Below, in pieces: positions 51,634-60,324 of a DNA stretch of 64,000 nt. The stretch comes from Ferdinandcohnia sp036962705. Its GTDB lineage: Bacteria; Bacillota; Bacilli; Bacillales; Bacillaceae_L. The stretch is taken from the NCBI RefSeq assembly GCF_036962705.1, contig NZ_JBALOQ010000008.1, positions 62,001 to 126,000 of the forward strand, written 5' to 3'. The stretch's first letter is position 1; each line of letters begins with the position of its first letter. Below the pieces are notes generated by a model, which made no database searches, was not told the origin of the DNA, and worked only from the letters and a program-made list of their open reading frames with translations. A program made the translations under genes and the position numbers.

Positions 51634-52401
51634 CACTAATTCACTTTCAATTCCTCTTTTACAAGCAAGTACATTTTCAATAATTTGCTTAATAAATTCA
51701 TCGGTAATGCGGTATTTCGGCACACTGACACTAAATGCGCCATGGTTTTTGCCACCTGCTGTAATGCTTGCCCCTACACAGAATATATCTGCTTCGTGTT
51801 CCTCATTGTCAAATGCAAATCCGTTTTTACGGATATCATTGATTTCCTTCATAAAACCTTTTTTTGTTGTAATCGTCTTTTCTGTCTTTTTTTCTAAAGT
51901 ATGTTTGCTTAAGTAGTCTTCAATTTGTTCATTGGTTTGGTCGGCTAAGATTGATTTTCCCATTGCTGAACAATAGAGCGGGATTGCTTTGCCGACACGG
52001 GAGTACAATGAGACCGGGTTAAAGCTTTCTAATTTTGTGATATAGATAATGCTTGATTGGTCAAGGATACCCATATGGACAGTTTCGGTCGTTTGTTCCC
52101 TTAGTTTTTCCAAAAATGGGAGTGCGAGATCTTTTATTTCATTTTGGTTTAATGCTTTGTTGGCATATTTAATAATTGCCTTTCCCAAGCGGAATTTTTT
52201 TGTTTCCTTGTCCTTCTGTACATACCCTATTAATTGGAGAGTATCTAAAATTTTTAATGCTGTAGAGCTAGTTAGTTCAGTTTCTTTCGCTATTTGTTGA
52301 AGGCTTTGAGGTTTGTCTGTAGTGGACAAATATTTTAAGATATTGTCGGCTTTAATTAGAACGGTGCCATATGGTTGTTTCTTTTCTTCCAAGCTAATCA
52401 C
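51631..52401 (-). CDS. kdgR: IclR-family regulator of uronate catabolism
   Basis: A 256-residue regulator: winged helix at about 15-75 (SLQQIAKETELTSSTALKILDTLQLIGYVQKD) and an IclR effector domain (about 90-250). IclR members named KdgR control pectin and 2-keto-3-deoxygluconate genes, and this gene is divergent from kdgA-kdgK-kduI-kduD. The symbol rests on that context. The likely start is GTG 52401 with a weak site; an internal start is possible. The effector is probably KDG or a related sugar acid. Confidence 0.82.
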   Translation of the reverse strand: MISLEEKKQPYGTVLIKADNILKYLSTTDKPQSLQQIAKETELTSSTALKILDTLQLIGYVQKDKETKKFRLGKAIIKYANKALNQNEIKDLALPFLEKLREQTTETVHMGILDQSSIIYITKLESFNPVSLYSRVGKAIPLYCSAMGKSILADQTNEQIEDYLSKHTLEKKTEKTITTKKGFMKEINDIRKNGFAFDNEEHEADIFCVGASITAGGKNHGAFSVSVPKYRITDEFIKQIIENVLACKRGIESELV

Positions 52402-52485
52402 TCACTTTAACTAATTTTCTAAAAATACCAATTTTTATGTTGAAATCCCTTTCATTAATATATATAATTGCATTGTAAGTTTCCA

Positions 52486-52515
52486 TATAATAAAGTTAAT
52501 TTCCAAATAGGAAAT
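52486..52515 (+). promoter_or_regulatory. Promoter -10 and overlapping palindrome of the kdg operon
   Basis: TATAAT at 52486-52491 is followed by the palindrome ATTTCC-AAATA-GGAAAT (52499-52515), located over the transcription start. The divergent IclR regulator is the likely binder. The -35 is poor. Confidence 0.6.
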
Positions 52516-52539
52516 AGTCAAGAGATTTTGGAGGAAACC

Positions 52540-53184
52540 ATGAAAAAAATAAAGATACTCTCAAAAATCGCAGATTGCGGCGTTGTCGCTGTTGTCCGAG
52601 CAGACTCAAAAGAAGAAGCAGTTAAAATCTCAGAAAGCTGTGTAGAGGGTGGAATCATTGGAATCGAGGTGACCTTTACAGTTGATGGTGCCGACGAGGT
52701 TATTAAAGAACTAGCTTCTATCTACAAAAATAGTGAAGTTGTAATTGGAGCTGGAACAGTTCTTGATGCAACAACTGCACGAATTGCTATATTAGCAGGA
52801 GCACAATTTGTTGTTAGCCCAAGCTTTGATGAAGAAACTGCTAAACTATGTAACTTGTATCAAATTCCATACATGCCAGGGTGTTTGACCATTACGGAAA
52901 TGAAACGTGCGCTTGAATCTGGTGCCGACATTATTAAGCTCTTCCCAGGAAATGCCTTTGGACCGGATTTTGTGAAAGCGGTTAAAGCACCACTACCACA
53001 GGTAAACATCATGCCGACGGGTGGAGTTAGTCTTGAAAACATTGATCAATGGATTCAAAATGGATGTGTAGCTGTTGGTGTAGGTGGGAATTTGGTTGCC
53101 CCTGCAAAAACAGGAGATTACGCGAAAATAACAGAATACGCAGCCCAATATGTCGCTAAAGTTAAAGAAGTAAGAGGGGCGTAA
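52540..53184 (+). CDS. kdgA: KDPG/KHG aldolase
   Basis: A 214-residue class I aldolase that cleaves 2-keto-3-deoxy-6-phosphogluconate to pyruvate and glyceraldehyde 3-phosphate. VVAVVRADS at 15-23, Glu43, and the Schiff-base Lys133 in ADIIKLFPGNAFGP are present. ATG 52540 follows GGAGG at seven bases; a longer reading from 52468 runs through the operator and is not used. It is the first gene of the operon and ends two bases before kdgK. Confidence 0.92.
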   Translation: MKKIKILSKIADCGVVAVVRADSKEEAVKISESCVEGGIIGIEVTFTVDGADEVIKELASIYKNSEVVIGAGTVLDATTARIAILAGAQFVVSPSFDEETAKLCNLYQIPYMPGCLTITEMKRALESGADIIKLFPGNAFGPDFVKAVKAPLPQVNIMPTGGVSLENIDQWIQNGCVAVGVGGNLVAPAKTGDYAKITEYAAQYVAKVKEVRGA

Positions 53185-53186
53185 TT

Positions 53187-54200
53187 ATGAAAAAGATTGT
53201 TGTATTTGGTGAACCCTTACTTCGCTTATCAACTAATTTAGGAGAACGCCTTTTTCAAACCGATCAGCTAACATTGCATTACGGTGGAGCTGAAGCAAAT
53301 GTGGGAGCATCTCTTTCACGTTTTGGCTATGCAGTCTATTTTGTTGGGAAAGTACCAATCAATCCGCTTGGTCAAGCGTATGAGAGACATTTACATTCAT
53401 TCGGCATTCAAACCGATTATCTTTTAAAAGGTGGGGAGCGCCTCGGTACATATTACTTGGAAACAGGTGTAGGCGAAAGAAGTGCACAGGTCACATATGA
53501 CCGAAAAGGTTCAAGCTTCGCGCAGCTTTCAATTGATGAAGTTCATTTTTCAGAAATTCTACAAGGTGCAGATCTTTTTCATGTAACGGGAATTACACCT
53601 GCCCTTTCAGAATCCTTGCAGGAATTAACGTTAGAAGGTTTCAAAATTGCCAAAGAACTAGGTGTTACAACAAGCTTTGATTTTAATTATCGAGCAAAAT
53701 TATGGAGTCTTGAAGAGGCTTCCGCTGCAATCAAACCATTTTTACCATATGTGGATATTTGCTCATGTGGGGAATTGGATGCGCTTAACCTATTAGGAAT
53801 TGAAGAAGCGGATGTTACTTTGGACCATTCAGGGAAACTTGCTTTTTATTATAGAAAGATAACTGAAATGTATCCGAATCTCAAATACTTATATTCTACT
53901 TTTAGAGACGTAATGTCTGCTTCCCATAACACATTGCAAGGTAATTTATTTGTGAACGGTGAGTTGTATCAATCTAGGGTGCATGACATCAACCAAATTG
54001 TAGACCGAGTTGGAGGAGGGGATGCCTTTGCTTCTGGAATTTTATTTGGGATTTTAGAAAGATACGAGCCCGAGCAAATCGTCACCTTTGGCACTTCAGC
54101 TTCTGCATTAAAACATACTGTTCATGGAGATAGCAATGTCTTTTCGGAAGAGGATATCAAAGCATTTTCACAAAATGCCCCCGGTAAAATCGTCCGCTAA
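53187..54200 (+). CDS. kdgK: 2-keto-3-deoxygluconate kinase
   Basis: A 337-residue PfkB-family sugar kinase. It has GEPLLRLST and GGAEANVGASLSRFG (substrate lid) near the N-terminus and the ATP/anion-hole motif VDRVGGGDAFASGIL with the catalytic Asp near residue 280. It phosphorylates KDG to KDPG, the substrate of KdgA next door. The start lies two bases after the kdgA stop, behind AGAGGGG. Confidence 0.9.
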   Translation: MKKIVVFGEPLLRLSTNLGERLFQTDQLTLHYGGAEANVGASLSRFGYAVYFVGKVPINPLGQAYERHLHSFGIQTDYLLKGGERLGTYYLETGVGERSAQVTYDRKGSSFAQLSIDEVHFSEILQGADLFHVTGITPALSESLQELTLEGFKIAKELGVTTSFDFNYRAKLWSLEEASAAIKPFLPYVDICSCGELDALNLLGIEEADVTLDHSGKLAFYYRKITEMYPNLKYLYSTFRDVMSASHNTLQGNLFVNGELYQSRVHDINQIVDRVGGGDAFASGILFGILERYEPEQIVTFGTSASALKHTVHGDSNVFSEEDIKAFSQNAPGKIVR

Positions 54201-54239
54201 GATATTCAAATAAAAAATTTTTTTAGGAGGAATATGATA

Positions 54240-55070
54240 ATGGAAACACGTTATGCAAATCATCCGGAGGAAATTAAACGATTTAATACTGATGAATTAA
54301 GAAAGCAATTTCTAGTGGAAACGATTTTCGAGCCTGGCCAGGTACATTTAACATACACTCATAATGACCGCATGATCTTTGGGGGAGTTACTCCAACTGA
54401 CAAAGAATTAACAATTAAACTTGATAAAGAATTAGGTGTTGAGTACTTTTTAGAGCGCCGTGAATTAGGAATTATCAACATCGGTGGCGAAGGTATGGTT
54501 ATTCTTGATGGAGAAGAGTACAACATGGTGCGTCAGGATGGACTTTATGTAGGTAAAGGAACGAAGGAAGTATTATTCACTTCTAAGGATCCTAACAATC
54601 CTGCAAAGTTTTATATCAATTCAGCACCTGCACACCACAAGTATCCAACTGTAAAAATTGATATCAATGAAATTACACCATTAGAAGCAGGCGAACCTGG
54701 AACACTTAATGAGCGTAAAATTTATCAATATGTTCATCCAAATGTATGTGAAAGCTGTCAGCTACAAATGGGTCTAACGATGCTTTCTCCTGGAAGCGTT
54801 TGGAACACAATGCCATGTCATACACATGAGCGCAGAATGGAAGTTTACCTATACTTTGATATGGAGCCTGAAACTCGTGTATTCCACTTCATGGGTCAAC
54901 CAGATGAAACAAGACATCTTGTGATGAAGAATGAGCAGGCTGCAATTTCACCAAGCTGGTCTATCCATACTGGTACGGCAACAAGCAACTACACATTTAT
55001 CTGGGGTATGTGTGGAGAAAACATCACATACACTGACATGGATGTTGTACCTATGGAGGATCTACGATAA
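54240..55070 (+). CDS. kduI: 5-dehydro-4-deoxy-D-glucuronate isomerase
   Basis: A 276-residue zinc isomerase of the KduI cupin family. The metal motif CHTHERRMEVYLYFD (His, His, Glu) and the starting METRYANHPEEIKRFNTDELR are typical. It converts 5-keto-4-deoxyuronate (from pectin or glycosaminoglycan lyases) to 3-deoxy-D-glycero-2,5-hexodiulosonate. Two ATG codons are possible; ATG 54240 lies nine bases after AGGAGG, ATG 54234 only three. Confidence 0.94.
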   Translation: METRYANHPEEIKRFNTDELRKQFLVETIFEPGQVHLTYTHNDRMIFGGVTPTDKELTIKLDKELGVEYFLERRELGIINIGGEGMVILDGEEYNMVRQDGLYVGKGTKEVLFTSKDPNNPAKFYINSAPAHHKYPTVKIDINEITPLEAGEPGTLNERKIYQYVHPNVCESCQLQMGLTMLSPGSVWNTMPCHTHERRMEVYLYFDMEPETRVFHFMGQPDETRHLVMKNEQAAISPSWSIHTGTATSNYTFIWGMCGENITYTDMDVVPMEDLR

Positions 55071-55088
55071 GAACTGGAGGACATAGAA

Positions 55089-55871
55089 ATGACAACACAA
55101 TTGTCTGATTTCTCATTAGACTTTTTCTCATTAACAGGAAAGGTTGCAATCGTAACTGGCGGAGCTACTGGACTAGGGCAAGGCTTTGCGGTTGCATTAG
55201 CAAAAGCAGGAGCAGACCTTTTCGTGGTAACACACGGCACAAGCTGGGACGAAACTAGAGAATTAATCGAAAATGAAGGCCGACGTGTCGAATTTTTCCA
55301 AACGGATTTATCTAAACGAGAAAATGCAAAAGAAGTAGTAGCTGCATGTGTAAAAGCATATGGAAAAGTGGATATTCTAGTAAACAACGCTGGTACAATC
55401 CGTCGTTCTCCAATTCTAGAATACAAGGAAGAGGATTGGGATGCGGTAATCGACCTTAACTTAAACTCCCTTTACTTCTTAAGCCAAGAGGCTGCAAAAG
55501 TAATGGTAGAGCAAAAGAGCGGGAAAATTATCAACATTGCATCCATGCTATCATACCAAGGCGGAAAATTTGTTCCTCCTTATACGGCAAGTAAACATGC
55601 TGTGCATGGTCTTACCAAGTCATTTGCCAATGAACTTGCTGAGTACGGAATTCAAACAAATGCAATTGCACCTGGATATGTAGCAACAAATAACACTGTA
55701 CAAATCCGTGCAGATGAAAAGCGCAATGCAGAAATCCTATCACGTATTCCTGCAGCACGCTGGGCAACTCCAGCGGACCTAATGGGAGCAGTCGTATTCC
55801 TAGCAAGCCGCGCATCAGATTATACGAATGGCCACACACTAGCTGTTGATGGTGGATGGTTAGCACGATAA
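55089..55871 (+). CDS. kduD: 2-dehydro-3-deoxy-D-gluconate 5-dehydrogenase
   Basis: A 260-residue short-chain dehydrogenase with the cofactor motif TGGATGLGQG, NNAGT, and the catalytic Ser (IASMLSYQGG) and Tyr-x-x-x-Lys (YTASK). It reduces the KduI product to KDG, which KdgK then phosphorylates. Next to kduI, the assignment is firm. A terminator follows. Confidence 0.93.
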   Translation: MTTQLSDFSLDFFSLTGKVAIVTGGATGLGQGFAVALAKAGADLFVVTHGTSWDETRELIENEGRRVEFFQTDLSKRENAKEVVAACVKAYGKVDILVNNAGTIRRSPILEYKEEDWDAVIDLNLNSLYFLSQEAAKVMVEQKSGKIINIASMLSYQGGKFVPPYTASKHAVHGLTKSFANELAEYGIQTNAIAPGYVATNNTVQIRADEKRNAEILSRIPAARWATPADLMGAVVFLASRASDYTNGHTLAVDGGWLAR

Positions 55872-55881
55872 AACAATTATA

Positions 55882-55920
55882 AAGCTGTTTCGCTTTAAAG
55901 GCGATTCAGTTTTTTTTTTT
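55882..55920 (+). terminator. Terminator of the kdg/kdu operon
   Basis: CTGTTTCGC and GCGATTCAG pair with two mismatches around TTTAAAG, followed by eleven T residues. Confidence 0.7.
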
Positions 55921-55946
55921 GGTCAGAGGGAGAGGTTTCAAGTCCC
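55921..55946. repeat. Degenerate GGGACGG-type repeat
   Basis: GGTCAGAGGGAGAGGTTTCAAG-like sequence right after the terminator resembles the copies at 37885-38011 and 51158-51182 (shared CAGAGGGA). Always intergenic. Confidence 0.35.
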
Positions 55947-55988
55947 ACTAATTATTTTCAAGTTTTTGTAAATTTATTATTGCATAAC

Positions 55989-56006
55989 GTAACAGTGTTA
56001 TGTTAC
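55989..56006. promoter_or_regulatory. Inverted repeat upstream of yhbD
   Basis: GTAACA-GTGTTA-TGTTAC: perfect 6-bp arms around a 6-base centre, about 30 bases before the yhbD start. It may be an operator, perhaps for YhbD itself, which has a MerR-like helix-turn-helix. Confidence 0.5.
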
Positions 56007-56036
56007 ATTGTTCTTACAGAAAGGAGCCGTTTAGAA

Positions 56037-56663
56037 ATGAGTGAAGAGTTATTATCGAAAAAGGAATTACTTGAACATACAGGCATTTCTTATGGGCAGC
56101 TCTATAGATGGAAGCGAAAAGATCTAATCCCTGAGGAGTGGTTTATCCGTAAATCCACCTTTACTGGGCAGGAGACCTTTTTTCCAAAAGAAAGGATCTT
56201 AGAGAGAATTGATCGAATTCAAAAAATGAAGGAAAATTTATCCCTTGATGAAATGGCGGAAATGTTCTCGCCAAGTGTTGGAGAATTAAACCTCAGTAAA
56301 ATGGAACTAGTGAAACGAGGCCTCGCTTCTGAAACAACCATCAATCTCTACCTAGAACAGAATTTAGAAAGCCCAGAACAGTTTCATTTTGAAGGAATCT
56401 TAACGGTCTATATTGTTGAAAAGCTTCTGAAATCAGGAGATATCAGTCTTGAGGAAGCTAAAATGGTGATCCAAGTTTCAAATGATAATTTTGCAAAAGA
56501 AAAACAAAGCTACGGTGAACTAGTCATCCTTCGCAAACTTGGTGTATCAACATGTTTTATTGTGCAAAGTACAACGGATTTGGTTATTGAACAAGGAACA
56601 AAGCTAATCGTCAAGATAGCTTTTGCAAATGAAATTGAAGAACTGCGAACTAAATTAATCTAA
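56037..56663 (+). CDS. yhbD: YhbD-family MerR-like protein
   Basis: A 208-residue protein with a MerR-like N-terminal helix-turn-helix (LSKKELLEHTGISYGQLYRWKRKDLIPEEWF, about 5-35) and FFPKERILERIDRIQKMKENLSLDEMAEMF. The C-terminal half is unassigned. It matches Bacillus subtilis YhbD, whose gene precedes the bactofilin genes yhbE and yhbF. ATG 56037 is ten bases after AAGGAG; an upstream GTG-type extension to 55980 crosses the inverted repeat and is unlikely. It probably regulates the bactofilin gene. Confidence 0.82.
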   Translation: MSEELLSKKELLEHTGISYGQLYRWKRKDLIPEEWFIRKSTFTGQETFFPKERILERIDRIQKMKENLSLDEMAEMFSPSVGELNLSKMELVKRGLASETTINLYLEQNLESPEQFHFEGILTVYIVEKLLKSGDISLEEAKMVIQVSNDNFAKEKQSYGELVILRKLGVSTCFIVQSTTDLVIEQGTKLIVKIAFANEIEELRTKLI

Positions 56664-56678
56664 TTTGGAGGTTAAAGT

Positions 56679-57404
56679 ATGGTGAACTTTGAGAATCAAG
56701 GAAACTTAATTATTAACGGAATGGGATCTTCCGGTGGTGGTAGCTTTAATAAAGTATTAATTAATGGAAAAGGTAATGTCCACGGCGATGTGGAATGCAA
56801 TGATTTTACGATAAATGGCACTGGCACTGTTACAGGGAATATAAAAGGAAATGAAGGCAAAATAAGCGGAAGTGGAAGCATTGAAGGCTCCATCGAATTT
56901 GATCGTTTTTCGATTGAAGGCACTGGTGGTATTCGTGACGATGCAAAAGTTAATAAAATGAAGATCTCAGGTAAAGGAAAAATCGGCGGTAGCTTAAAAG
57001 GGGAAGAAATAAGAATCAGAGGAAAAGCTACGATAGAACAAGATTGTGAGGCTGAAGAATTCAAAGGTGAAGGTGGCTTTGCAATCGGAGGATTATTAAA
57101 CTCGGACGTAATCGATATCTCCATTGCAGGTGAATGTCGTGCGAAAGAAATCGGTGGTCGAACCATTAAGGTCAAGAAAGGCATCTTTAGTTTCCTAAAT
57201 AATCTTTTTAAATCTGTCTATCCAGTTTCCCTGACGACAGAAATCATCGAGGCAGATGAAATTGAGATTGAATATACAAATGCGAAAATGGTTCGTGGAA
57301 ACAACGTCATCATTGGACCAAACTGCGAAATTGAGGTTGTTGAATACAAAGGAACCTTCTCACAAGACCCATCCGCAAAAGTAAGAGAAGCTATAAAAAT
57401 CTAA
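56679..57404 (+). CDS. Bactofilin-type polymer-forming protein
   Basis: A 241-residue beta-helical protein made of short repeats (NGKGNVHGDVECNDFTINGTGTVTGNIKG and similar, with Gly every few residues), typical of bactofilins, which self-assemble into filaments. It corresponds to YhbE/YhbF (BacE/BacF) of Bacillus subtilis, which are needed for flagellar motility; only one such gene is present here. The ATG follows GGAGG at eight bases and lies 15 bases after yhbD. Confidence 0.85.
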   Translation: MVNFENQGNLIINGMGSSGGGSFNKVLINGKGNVHGDVECNDFTINGTGTVTGNIKGNEGKISGSGSIEGSIEFDRFSIEGTGGIRDDAKVNKMKISGKGKIGGSLKGEEIRIRGKATIEQDCEAEEFKGEGGFAIGGLLNSDVIDISIAGECRAKEIGGRTIKVKKGIFSFLNNLFKSVYPVSLTTEIIEADEIEIEYTNAKMVRGNNVIIGPNCEIEVVEYKGTFSQDPSAKVREAIKI

Positions 57405-57475
57405 TAGAACAATGTTTTGTTGATGTCCTTCATTTTTAGTGAGGGGCATTTTTGATGATTAGTGAGGACGCCGTA

Positions 57476-58045
57476 TTCCAGTTATTAGGGGGTTGATGGT
57501 GCTCCAGCCGTACTGTAAGTGCATCATATTCCAGTTATTAGGAGTTTGGCGGCACTCCAGCTGCACTGGGAGTGCATAGAATTCCAGCTATTAGGAGTTT
57601 GATGGTACTCCAGCTACACTGGGAGTGCATAGAATTCCAGTTATTAGGAGTTTGACGGTACACCAGCTGCACTGGGAGTGCATAGAATTCCAGTTACTAG
57701 GAGGTTGGCGGTACTCCAGCTGCTCTGGAAGTACGCCATATTCCAGTTATTGGGAAGTTGATGGTACTCCAGCTGCTCTTGAAGCACGCCATATTCCAGT
57801 TATTAGGAAATTGACGGCACTCCAGTCGTACTGGGAGCACGCCGCATTCCAGTTATTAGGATGTTGGTGGCGCTCTAGCTGCACTGGGAGTCGCTATATA
57901 CCAGTTATTAGGAGAATTAAGGCACTCCAGCCATTCTGGAAGTACGTCGCATTCCAGTTATTAGGAGGTTGGTGACACTCCAGTCGCTCTGGGAGTACGC
58001 CGCAATCCAGTTATTAGGAGGTTGGTGGTGTTCCAGAACAGACAC
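57476..58045 (+). repeat. 53-bp hairpin array, family 2, eleven units
   Basis: The TTCCAG word falls at 57476, 57529, 57582, 57635, 57688, 57741, 57794, 57847, 57899, 57952 and 58005: every step is 53 except one of 52. Hairpins have arms like GCACTCC/GGAGTGC or GTACTCC/GGAAGTAC, a compensatory change. The linker TTCCAGTTATTAGGAG matches the array at 23395. The apparent frame across it is an artefact of the repeats. Confidence 0.95.
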
Positions 58046-58201
58046 AATTGCAAGTCATCAACTTTCTAACGAAATATTCATGATTAGTCCAATTAGAGAC
58101 TAAACGTCCCCCGAACCAAGTTGTTTTTGCACTTTCTTCAAAAGATAGTTAGAATAAAAACTAGTCAATTTAAAGTGAACTGAATAAGGAAGGTACAAAC
58201 A

Positions 58202-59395
58202 ATGACAAAATGGTCTCAATTAGAAGAAATGAAACCTTTTATACAGGAAGTCTGGGAGGAATCTGGTTACGTGGCACCAACGGCTATTCAAGAAAAAGCC
58301 ATCCCAGCAATACTTGAGGGAAAAGACGTCATATGCGAATCCCCGACTGGAACCGGGAAGACTCTTTCCTACTTACTACCTGCGATACAAAAGCTCGATG
58401 AAACAAAGAGCGGAATCCAGATTGTGATTCTTGCTCCATCCAGAGAACTTGTCATGCAGATTTTTGATGAGGTTAAAAAGTGGACGAAAGGCACAAATAT
58501 CGTAAGCGCATCTTTCATTGGTGGTGCAAATGTAAAAAAACAGGTCGAGAAGCTAAAGGATCGTCCACAAATTGTGATTGGAACAACTGGCCGTATTATT
58601 GAACTTATCAAAATGAAAAAAATGAAAATGCATGAGGTTACGACTTTGATTGTTGATGAGGCGGACCAGCTCGTTTCAAATGAACATCTTTCGAATGTAC
58701 AAAGCATTATTAAATCAACATTAAGGGATCGCCAAATTCTGTTCTTCTCAGCCACAATCTCTGAGCAAACTGAAAAGATTGCGAAGTCCTTAATGAACAA
58801 CGCGGAGATGATTCGGGTACAACAAACCCTCAACCAGGAAAACACATCACACATCTATTTCCTAAGTGAACAGCGTGATAAAATTGATGTGCTTCGCAAA
58901 ATTATGTTTACTGAGCCAGACAAGGCAATTGCTTTTATAAAAAGTCTTGAAAAGGTAGAAGAAATTGAATCAAAGTTAACCTATAACCATATTGATGTTG
59001 CGGTTCTTGCTGGAGAAGCGAAAAAACAGGAACGACAGCAATCGATGAAAAATTTCCGTGCCGGAAAAATTCCATTATTGCTAACAACCGATGTTGCAGC
59101 AAGGGGTCTTGATATTCAGGATGTCACCTATGTAATCCATTTTGATTTTCCGAAAACAACAGAACAATATGTTCACCGCTCAGGTCGAACAGGTCGAATG
59201 GGGAAAAAGGGTGTAGTCATCTCCATCGTCAATGCGCGTGAGGAAAGTTTCTTGAAAAAAATGGGGCATGAGTTAGGGATTACATTTAGTAAAAAGGACT
59301 TTTACAAAGGTGAAATAGTAGACGCTCGCGAGGAAAAAAAAGGTTCACCTAATACGCGAAAATCCCCAACTACAAAAAATATCAGAAAACCATAA
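58202..59395 (+). CDS. yfmL: DEAD-box RNA helicase (YfmL-like)
   Basis: A 397-residue helicase with all motifs: Q motif PTAIQEKAIP, I SPTGTGKT, Ia PSRELV, II VDEADQL (DEAD), III FSATI, V DVAARGLDI and VI HRSGRTGR. It matches the short YfmL type, which assists 50S ribosome assembly in Bacillus subtilis. The C-terminal tail is short and basic. The ATG follows AAGGA. It has its own terminator. Confidence 0.88.
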   Translation: MTKWSQLEEMKPFIQEVWEESGYVAPTAIQEKAIPAILEGKDVICESPTGTGKTLSYLLPAIQKLDETKSGIQIVILAPSRELVMQIFDEVKKWTKGTNIVSASFIGGANVKKQVEKLKDRPQIVIGTTGRIIELIKMKKMKMHEVTTLIVDEADQLVSNEHLSNVQSIIKSTLRDRQILFFSATISEQTEKIAKSLMNNAEMIRVQQTLNQENTSHIYFLSEQRDKIDVLRKIMFTEPDKAIAFIKSLEKVEEIESKLTYNHIDVAVLAGEAKKQERQQSMKNFRAGKIPLLLTTDVAARGLDIQDVTYVIHFDFPKTTEQYVHRSGRTGRMGKKGVVISIVNAREESFLKKMGHELGITFSKKDFYKGEIVDAREEKKGSPNTRKSPTTKNIRKP

Positions 59396-59403
59396 ACGTA
59401 TCG

Positions 59404-59436
59404 AACAAACCATCCCAATCAGGATGGTTTGTTTTG
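59404..59436 (+). terminator. Terminator of the helicase gene
   Basis: AACAAACCATCC and GGATGGTTTGTT form a 12-bp stem followed by T-rich sequence. Confidence 0.9.
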
Positions 59437-59448
59437 ATTCAAGAACAT

Positions 59449-59677
59449 ATCAAATGCGCCTTGGCGTATTTGCGCCCGATTTTTTGGCCCACAGGATGTG
59501 GAGTTTTTAGTCTTTGATCTTTCTACTCGAAAAGTTTCCTTTAAAAAATCGTGGCATCCGCCGAAGGCTTTAGGCCCACACGATGTGGGTCACTCAGACG
59601 TTGTCACAGGATGTGACGTTCTTAGTCTGAGTTCCTTAATTTCATTTGGTGTTTAAACCCCGACTGAATAAAGTTAA
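59449..59677 (+). repeat. Dispersed intergenic repeat, long copy 3
   Basis: Begins ATCAAATGCGCCTTGGCG, carries GGCCCACACGATGTGGGTC and GTCACAGGATGTGACG hairpins, TAGTCTTTGATCTTTC, GTGGCATCCGCCG and ends GACTGAATAAAGTTAA. Same word order as the reverse complement of 4352-4522, with an extra module. Its last bases form the stop codon of the response-regulator gene at 59674. Confidence 0.8.
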
Positions 59678-60324
59678 ATTAACCCTTCCTGCTGTGCTTT
59701 TAATGCTGCTTGGAAACGGTCCTTCACGTCTAATTTATGATAAATATTGGATATGTAATTTTTGACGGTACCTTCTGATAAAAATAATCTTTCAGCGATA
59801 TGTTTATTACTTAGCCCCAAAGCAAGGCATTCAAGCACCTCTTCTTCTCGGTCTGTTAAATTGTATCTTGTAGTATTCTCTTTTGTACTAGAGCCTTCGT
59901 TACTGTTAATTTGTTGGACGAGAAGTTTTGCTAAATCTTGTGGAAGCAGTGTACCGCCCTTATGGATCAGTTTTATGCCGGAAAGCAAATCCTTTGGATG
60001 TATCGCTTTTAACAAATAGCCTTCTGCACCTATCTTTAACGCATCAATAACATGATTCACCTCTTGGAAGGTGGTTAAGATGATAATTTTGATATCCGGC
60101 CAACGCTGCTTGATTATTTTAGTTGCCTCGATACCGTTCATTTCAGGCATATTAATATCCATAAGAATGATAGTAGGTTTATGCTGTTCGCATAGGCCAA
60201 TAGCCTCAATCCCATTTTGTGCCAATCCAACAATTTCAATTTCATTATCCATACTCAACACAATTGATAGGCTTTCACGAATTAGCTCCTGATCATCCAC
60301 AAGTAAGAGCTTAATCAAACTCAT
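59674..60324 (-). CDS. NarL/LuxR-family response regulator
   Basis: A 216-residue regulator: receiver with acceptor Asp56 (ILMDINMPEMNG), and a LuxR helix-turn-helix (about 150-216, LTDREEEVLECLALGLSNKHIAERLFLSEGTVKNYISNIYHKLDVKDR). It is cognate to the kinase whose stop precedes its start directly (60324/60325). The neighbouring HAAS-DUF4097 operon is a plausible target. The last codon and stop touch the dispersed repeat. Confidence 0.9.
   Translation of the reverse strand: MSLIKLLLVDDQELIRESLSIVLSMDNEIEIVGLAQNGIEAIGLCEQHKPTIILMDINMPEMNGIEATKIIKQRWPDIKIIILTTFQEVNHVIDALKIGAEGYLLKAIHPKDLLSGIKLIHKGGTLLPQDLAKLLVQQINSNEGSSTKENTTRYNLTDREEEVLECLALGLSNKHIAERLFLSEGTVKNYISNIYHKLDVKDRFQAALKAQQEGLI

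Noticed and set aside
57625..57975. A 116-codon open frame across the 53-bp array
   Set aside because: The repeat step is not a multiple of three, so the frame changes each unit; no ribosome-binding site, and it is open only because the units lack stops in that register.
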